A stretch of 64,000 bases of DNA from Pinus tabuliformis. Taxonomy: Eukaryota > Streptophyta > Pinopsida > Pinales > Pinaceae. The notes under the pieces are model-generated. The model ran no database searches. It saw only the letters and a list, made by a program, of their open reading frames with translations, and was not told the DNA's origin. How positions within the stretch are numbered: position 1 is the first letter of the stretch; the number at the start of each line of letters is the position of its first letter. The position numbers and the translations under genes were made by a program. The stretch covers positions 891,112,184 to 891,176,183 of the forward strand of contig CM062817.1 in NCBI GenBank assembly GCA_031772625.1, in the 5' to 3' direction. Shown piece after piece: positions 57,743 through 64,000 of this stretch.

Positions 57743-58770
57743 TGTTGTGGGGAAAAATGCCTATGCAGGACGATCCTATCCACCTAAGGTGTGACAGTGC
57801 CTTAGCAACAAACAGAGACAGCTATTCTAGTATTATTCCTTTATGAATTAAGAATGAAGAGAGATGGATGGACTAACCGGTGTCTTCTGTTTGTCCCTCG
57901 ATCCGGCTTCTCTTCTCTTTGGGAGTTCACAGCTACTTGTCTTCTTACTCGCCCAGCTTCAACAGGTCTCTGCAAGATCACAAGAGAAGAACACTACACA
58001 AAGACATAGATTCATAATCATAACTAGTTCAGGATTAGAAGTGAACTAAACATACTAATGCAATCATACATCAAAGATACATCAGTATATAGGAGAAACC
58101 AAGATAGCTTTATTGATGAATAACAAGGTTCAGGAAGAGATACAACCCAGAGGGCTCCAATCCAGCATCTCCTTCCCAGCAAAATGGAATTCCTATCTTC
58201 ACCTCCCTTCAAAGCATTAAGCACCCAATGATTCCAATCTCAAACCAACAACAATTCTTTGCAATAACAAAATTCCAGCCTCTAGATCTCATGGAGGAGA
58301 GATCCATATGTAGATGTTTGGAGAGAGGATGAGTCAGCTTGAGATCTGACTAGTGTCCTCTCCCTCTGTCAGTTCTTGATTCCACTTGGAGATTTTGAAC
58401 CTCTTACTCATCATAGTCGAATTCCCGAGGCAAGTGTCATTTTGGAAGCTTCCTGGGTTTTGAAACCTTGAGAAATGAGCTTGCCACATTTCCACTCTCG
58501 CTCAGCGTAGGTAGCCAGTGTTGGCTTTGACATTCAGCGCAGGTAGCCAGTGGAGGCTTTGACATTCAGCGCAGACAGCTAGTGGAGCCACTGAATTGAT
58601 CCTGAATTGACTTGTTTTTGAGCAGTTTCTGGTGGAGAACTTCTGTGAATTGTTGTGGTTTGTTAGCCTTGTTCCTCTAGGGGTAGGAACAACATGTTTA
58701 GGGACTTTGGATCCCTTAGATTATGGACATTTCATGCTCAATGTTGTAAGGAACAAAAATGTCTATAACA
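57743..58770 (-). repeat. 5' LTR of element C
   Basis: 1028 bp, partner of 50879-51927. It ends TCTATAACA, followed by the target duplication ATCTG. Confidence 0.93.
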
Positions 58771-59151
58771 ATCTGTCAATGTATTTAGATATCTTGGAAT
58801 GTGTTGACATGTTATGTAATCAAAATTTCTTTCCAAGAGATGAACATGCAAATACATTATTAAAATGTTAGGGTTTCTCACAGAATAATGCATGTTTAAT
58901 TGTAATACAATGAGTTTTGAATCAAGTTTAACAACCAATGCTCTAATACCAAGAGAAATAGCTTCTGATAATAGTTTGATGACCACACTATATTCTGTTA
59001 TATTGTTAGTTGTGTTTCCTAGACATATACCCTGTAAACTCACTAACTCGTCATTGGGAGCAAAGAGTACCCATGCCGTGAAAGATAGGTTTTGTGTACT
59101 ACGACAAGCATCACCAAGGAAATCGATATAAGGAAGAGGGTCCGTCAACAT
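58771..59151 (-). pseudogene. Element D extra RNase H (aRNH), cut by C
   Basis: Homologous to the B domain: Gly-Asp-Ala (first Asp), Asn-Ile-Thr-Glu-Tyr (Glu) and Lys-Leu-Asp-Ser-Lys (Asp) are kept. C is inserted at the codon of the fourth acidic residue (Leu-Thr-Asp). The last helix lies at 50878-50840. Confidence 0.8.
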
Positions 59152-60080
59152 TTTTGAGTCGCAGTTACCAATGTGGCAATTTAGCGAGTCTCGTCAAGAC
59201 GTTCTAAGTAAAGAAACCGTTCTTCTTCGGGTGATGTACCACGAACTATTTAAAAATCTAGCTTCAATGATGGGATCTCACACTCAATGCGTAGAGTGGA
59301 TTCTAGACCATATACCAATTAGAAAGGTTTGAAACTGGTTGTCATTTTAGCAGCATTCGATATGCCCATAGGGCCAAAAAAAGCATAAGATGCTAGTTCT
59401 TTTTATGCATCCCAATACTTCGTTCAAGCATAATGACCAAAACTTTGTTGACAACTTCAACTTGACCATTGGCATGTGGGTAATTTGGAGTTGGGATATG
59501 GTGACGTAAGCCCAACTGAGCAGTGAGTTCTGTCGTCATGTAATTATGGAAATGGGAGCCATGGTCAGTGACTATGGCTTGCGCAACACCGAACCGAGAT
59601 ATGACATGATTACATATGAATAAGGCTATAGTTTTACCATCAACATCATATGTAGGCATCACCTCGGCCCATTTTGTGAAATAATCCATGGCAACGATGA
59701 TGTACCCATGCCCCTTGGCTGAGTGAGGGTTACAAGTCATGAAATCAATGCCCCATTTTGCAATTGGCCAATGGTAATAACTGGGTGTAAGGGAGAATGT
59801 GGGGTTTGATGTTTCTAGTTATAGATTTAGCAAGCATGACATTTTGGTACTGCAAGAATGCAATCTTTGAAGATGGAAGGTCAAAAATAGTCGGTACGAA
59901 GGATATTTTGAGTTGCTGTGTATCTTAACATATGACTGTACAAGCTATAGAGTGGCAATAATTTAAATCTTTCTCAGCTTCCTCATGTTTCAAACACCTT
60001 CGAAGGATTAAATCCACACCAAGGCAGTATAAGGTATCCTCGATAATGTGATAGGGTTTGGATTGGTACTAGATTCGACA
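59152..60080 (-). pseudogene. Element D integrase
   Basis: The open core 59740-59393 has Asp in Ala-Met-Asp-Tyr-Phe-Thr-Lys-Trp and Val-Thr-Asp-His-Gly, and Glu in Asn-Gly-Gln-Val-Glu-Val. The N-terminal zinc part (59800-60080) and the C-terminal domain (59152-59392) are present but broken by stops and frameshifts. Confidence 0.8.
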
Positions 60081-61570
60081 TCATTCAAAGCGAGATAGCT
60101 CTGGTCTAAAGGTCTGAGTTTGGAGATATATGATGATATCTCCATACCATGGATCATAGGTGCTAATAAGGAAGAGAGATTCATCAGGAATCATCTCATC
60201 AAATATAGTTGTATCTACAGAGGGAAGATCACAGATAAATTCAGCAAAAACTAGTGATTTATTTGACTTAGCTTTAGTGAACTCTAAGTCGAAGTCCTGC
60301 AAGATGATAATCCATTTGGAGTATTTTCCCCCAGGCAATTGATGAGAAAGAATATAAGTCATGGGGTTACAATCAGATACCACTATAGTTTTGTGTAAGA
60401 GGATGTAGTGGTGAAAACGTTAGGCAACATGAACTGCTGCCAATACCAACTCCTCTACATGGGCATACCGAGTCTCAACATCAAAGAGATTACGGCTTAG
60501 GTAGTATATCACATGTTCATTTCCATCATCATCGTCTTGAACCAACACCATAGAAATGGTATTGTTAGCAGCAACCAAGTATAGGAAATAATTGTGATGG
60601 TAATTAGGAGGATGCAACAAAGGTGCACTAATGAGTGTGGTCTTTGAAGCATTGAAGGACTCATGGGAAATGTCATTCCAAATGAATGGGACCCATTTCT
60701 TCAAAAGGTGAGTAAAACCCTTGGCAAGCTCAACATAGTTCGGGATGAAGCGACGAACAAAGTTGGCCTTCCCTTGCAAACTCTGAAGTTGGTGTAAAGA
60801 ATATGGAGGTGGTAGATTGACAATGGCCTCCACCTTAAGAGGATCGATTCGGATGCTTTCTTTGGACACTATGAATCCTAAGAGATGACTAGATTCAACA
60901 CAAAAGACACATTTATGAGGATTTAACCATATATTATAGTATTGTCAGTGAAGAAAAATCGCTCAAAGGTGAGCCGGATCGTCTTGACGTTTAGCCGAGT
61001 GTGCAGGTAAATCATCAAGATATGGCTTAACGATATTTTTTATATCATGGAATGCATAAGCCATGGCCCTTTAGAAGGTTTCACCAGAATTTTTAAGGCT
61101 AAAAGGAAGCTTTTTATAGGAAAAATTTCCCTAAGGACAAATAAAGGAATTCTTATGTTGATCAGCAGGAAGGATGTTAATCTAGTTATATCTAGAAAAG
61201 CCATCTATAAGTAAAAGATTTCACTCCCAGCACATTCGTCGATAATCTAGTCGATAAAGGGAGTAGGGTAATTATCCTTAGGACAAGCTCAATTAATATC
61301 TCTATAATCAACATAGACACATATGATTCCCTACATTTTAGTCACTGGAATGATATTGGAAAACCAATATGTCAATGGTATGGGGTAAATAAATCCATCT
61401 TTGAGAAGTTTTTCAACTTCACCTTTAATGGACGTTGCCTTCCTTGGGTGCACCAAACGAAGATGTTGTCGAACAAGTTTGACATCCAGGAAAGTTGGGA
61501 TCTCCTGCACCACAATGCTTGGGTCGATGCCAGGCATTTATTCATAGGTCCAAGTGAAGACGTCAAGAAA
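60081..61570 (-). pseudogene. Element D reverse transcriptase and decayed RNase H
   Basis: RT starts near 61537 (Met-Pro-Gly-Ile-Asp-Pro-Ser, as in B). The catalytic Tyr-Leu-Asp-Asp-Leu-Pro-Ala-His is at about 61010-61035. The native RNase H (60869-60420) reads Leu-Val-Ala-Ala-Asn where Asp-Ala-Ser-Asp is expected, so the first catalytic Asp is lost, as in B. Several stops and frameshifts. Confidence 0.8.
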
Positions 61571-62820
61571 TTATTTGAATAGGGTCATATAGATCTTAAT
61601 CTCATCAAGAGAACAAGAGACCCCTATGTGAATGTTTTCTACTATCCCTAGTTTCACAAAGATGTCAATGGGTATGGTTACCGAGATGTTTCCCAAATTT
61701 CCTTCGGACAACACCTCCTGAACTAAGATGGGTGTATGAAAGGGAGCAGTCATTGTAGGGTAAACTAAAGTATCTAGATAGGTAGGAATCACACCAAGGA
61801 TAGGAAGAAAAGAGGAATGATTATGCACATCATTCCAAGGGGTTTCTTCAAGAGACATGACTTCAGCGATTCTTTCATCAATAAGGAAAGTCTCATTCAA
61901 AGGATCTTTAGAATCTGAAGAACCAAGCTAAGAAGTTTTGAAATACGAGTCTAGGACCATACTCAATTGATCATTGGTTTCAAATGCATCCACAAAAGCC
62001 AAAAAGACAGCTTGGTAATCTTGTTCGACGAGGCTAAGCAGCATGGTGTCACCAAAATTACCAATTTGATCAGGGATAGGGATGATTCAAGGGTCATTAC
62101 TAGACGAGATCATATTAACTGAGGCAACATTGCTAGGAGGAGGAAGGGAAAAATTTCCCATTAAGGAAGAGTCTTTGAAAAGACCCACTCCAACATTTTC
62201 ATAAGGAATGATCTATTTCCCAACATAAGGTACATTACCAGTTGAAGAGTCACAAGAAAAGAAGTCCAATTGGTCTATTGTGACAATTTTCCCTTGGTGG
62301 GGAAAGCAAAGTACATGGAAAAGAGTAGAAACCACACAAAACATTGTGTGAGTCCAACTACACCCAAGTAGAAAGTTGTAATTGAGATTTGCGTCAACAA
62401 CCTCTACTTACAAACTGAAATATTTCCTTCTAACTAAATGGGTAAAGAGTTGAGAATACCATATGGTTGAAAACCTTTGCCATCAAAAGCTTTCAAACTA
62501 TTCGGGGACTGGTTGAGAGGAGGGGAGCCAAGGGCTTTCCAAAATTATATGGACATAATGCATGTAGAGGCTCCTTCGTCAACAACAGTTCGGTGAATAT
62601 TTTTTCCCATAATGACAACTTGTATGAGAAAAGAAAGTTGAGGTGGTAGGTGAGGGACATGATTTTCAAGATTAAAAGTGATCAAGCTGAAATCCATGGG
62701 ATCAATTCCTTCAATGGTAGATAGAAAATCCTTCCATTGTGATGGAAACATTTTAAGGACTTCCAAGGCTAACATCGTTGAGGGTACTTGAGCCAAATCC
62801 TCCAAAATATTGCACTATTG
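61571..62820 (-). pseudogene. Element D protease and linker to RT
   Basis: The segment Glu-Asp-Leu-Ala-Gln-Val-Pro at 62805 matches the end of B gag. The protease site Val-Asp-Glu-Gly-Ala-Ser-Thr is near 62570. The remaining protease and an acidic linker (62544-61571) are broken by stops, with an open part at 61900-61571 resembling B 22200-22450. Confidence 0.75.
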
Positions 62821-64000
62821 AGAAGCTCGCGCATTTGAATTATAAGACGATTTCCGAAGAACACCTTTAAGGGGTGGTCGGATTATGGAATCAGTGCTAG
62901 ATTTATCGATATGGAGAGGACTGGAATTGGGTGAAGTGGAGGAAGAGGGCATATCAGTGGCATGCTTCTCCACCACGGGTCTTTCAAGAGTTGGATACTC
63001 TTTTGATATGGTGGCTACAAAAACAGGTTATGAGCCACTCATGAACACTTCAGATATTCTAGAGGTATGAGAGTGGGATTGGTCTACTCTTTGCGTCTAT
63101 TGAGATAGGAAATGTTCCTTTAGCGTAGCTGGCATACCTGAGGTGCCTTTCATAAGTCGACTTACTTCAACACGTTGAGCGAAATCCTTAGTGTAATGAT
63201 CCTAATCACAAATAAGGCAAGGATATTTAGGCTTTTGCTTTGATGAATCGTCAGTTGACAGTTTTGGGGAATCTTATTTGCGGGTATCCTACTTAGCTTT
63301 TCCTTTAACCTTTTTCTTTCCTATCAAGGATTTATCTGTTGTAGTAGACTACACAAAATTTACCTTTGAGGTTTTACCAAGATTATTTTAGTTGTCTATA
63401 GTATTGGAGGTTGCAGTGGCTTGAGCAGGTTTAGGTTTTGTAGAAGGAGTCGAGGTACTCCTAGACCACTGAGCCACAGATCCAATGACATCATCAACAA
63501 GTTGTGAATCTGTGGGTTTGGAGGTTGTAGGACCAGTCGAAGGTCGTGGGGCACTAAGTAGCAGTTCATACAATGTGTCATATTATGAATAAACAAGATC
63601 CAAATATTGGGCACGGGCGATAGATTTTTCCTCAGTTACACAACCACCCATGGTTATGTCTTTGGCGATAGAAGGGATGAATGATTTAGTAAACCATTCA
63701 GTAAAAAGTTGATCTAGGATGTCAAATTTGACGAGATGACTCCTACATCTCCATTCATGGATATGATCAGAGATATGAGTGGACGTTGTCTACTGCAAAG
63801 ATGTTAAAATATGGGTTCTAGTCTCATAAAAAACATGAAATTGGAAATGAGTGAGGAAAGCCATGGCTAGAGAATTGAAATCTTGGAAAGTACCTTGAGG
63901 GAGCTCAATGTACCATTTAGTGGCAGCACACATCAAAGTGCAATAGAAAAGGCACAACCGGATTGAATCATCAACCCAAGAGTTATAGGAACACCAAAGG
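62821..64000 (-). pseudogene. Element D gag, truncated by the window edge
   Basis: The capsid is read from the edge: Lys-Trp-Tyr-Ile-Glu-Leu-Pro, Thr-His-Phe-Gln, His-Ile-Ser-Asp-His-Ile-His-Glu-Trp and Ala-Arg-Ala-Gln-Tyr-Leu-Asp-Leu match B gag in order. The zinc knuckle (Cys-Leu-Ile-Cys-Asp...His) near 63220 has a stop inside and its last Cys is lost. Confidence 0.8.

Larger units (their letters stand above)
50879..58770 (-). mobile_element. Element C: short, non-autonomous Tat/Ogre-like element
   Basis: 7.9 kb with LTRs of 1049 and 1028 bp, flanked by ATCTA (50874-50878) and ATCTG (58771-58775). Primer site TGGCGACTCCACTGGGGA. It keeps the leader, two zinc knuckles, protease, 3' hairpin region and polypurine tract, but has no capsid, RT, integrase, RNase H or antisense gene. 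About 22 LTR differences (2.1%). It is inserted in the extra RNase H of D, at the last catalytic Asp codon. Confidence 0.9.

Overview
This is retrotransposon DNA from a plant nuclear genome. I found no host gene, tRNA, rRNA or CRISPR array. The dense, decayed, deeply nested Ty3/gypsy and Ty1/copia elements, Athila- and Tat/Ogre-type primer sites, an extra post-integrase RNase H and short plant-type introns fit a large land-plant genome. A gymnosperm such as a conifer is my best guess, but that is inference.

The window resolves into one stack of insertions. Outermost is D, a Tat/Ogre-like element on the minus strand. Its 3' LTR is near 5126-5999, its 3' untranslated region is 6000-8160, and its gag-pol runs off the right edge (58771-64000). 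D carries a gene on the opposite strand to pol. That gene is split by E (8498-49768, minus, TSD TTCCC), a gypsy-type element with gag and protease but no reverse transcriptase. E is split by F (14687-46934, minus, TSD CTGCT), a Ty1/copia element. F is split inside its reverse transcriptase by B (15687-43142, plus, TSD ATATG), a second Tat/Ogre-like element. B is split between pol and its antisense gene by A (25802-38323, minus, TSD GTAC[A/C]), an Athila-like element and the best preserved of all. Separately, C (50879-58770, minus, TSD ATCT[A/G]), a short Tat-like derivative with only nucleocapsid and protease, is inserted in the extra RNase H of D.

Left of D (1-5125) lie three older pieces: G, the 3' end and LTR of an Athila-like element (plus); H, the 5' LTR, primer site and gag of a copia-type element (minus); and I, a 344-bp LTR with perfect TGTTAGAA/TTCTAACA ends.

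B, C and D are related and share features that standard annotation would miss. (1) B and D keep a spliced gene convergent with pol. (2) All three carry a run of RNA-type hairpins in the 3' region, some with paired bases kept despite substitutions. (3) B and C share a well conserved block in the gag leader. In B and D the original pol RNase H has lost its first catalytic Asp, while the added RNase H after integrase keeps its acidic residues. Hand-counted LTR differences (A about 1.8%, B about 2.7%, C about 2.1%, F about 2.3% over a short stretch, E above 10%) roughly agree with the nesting order.
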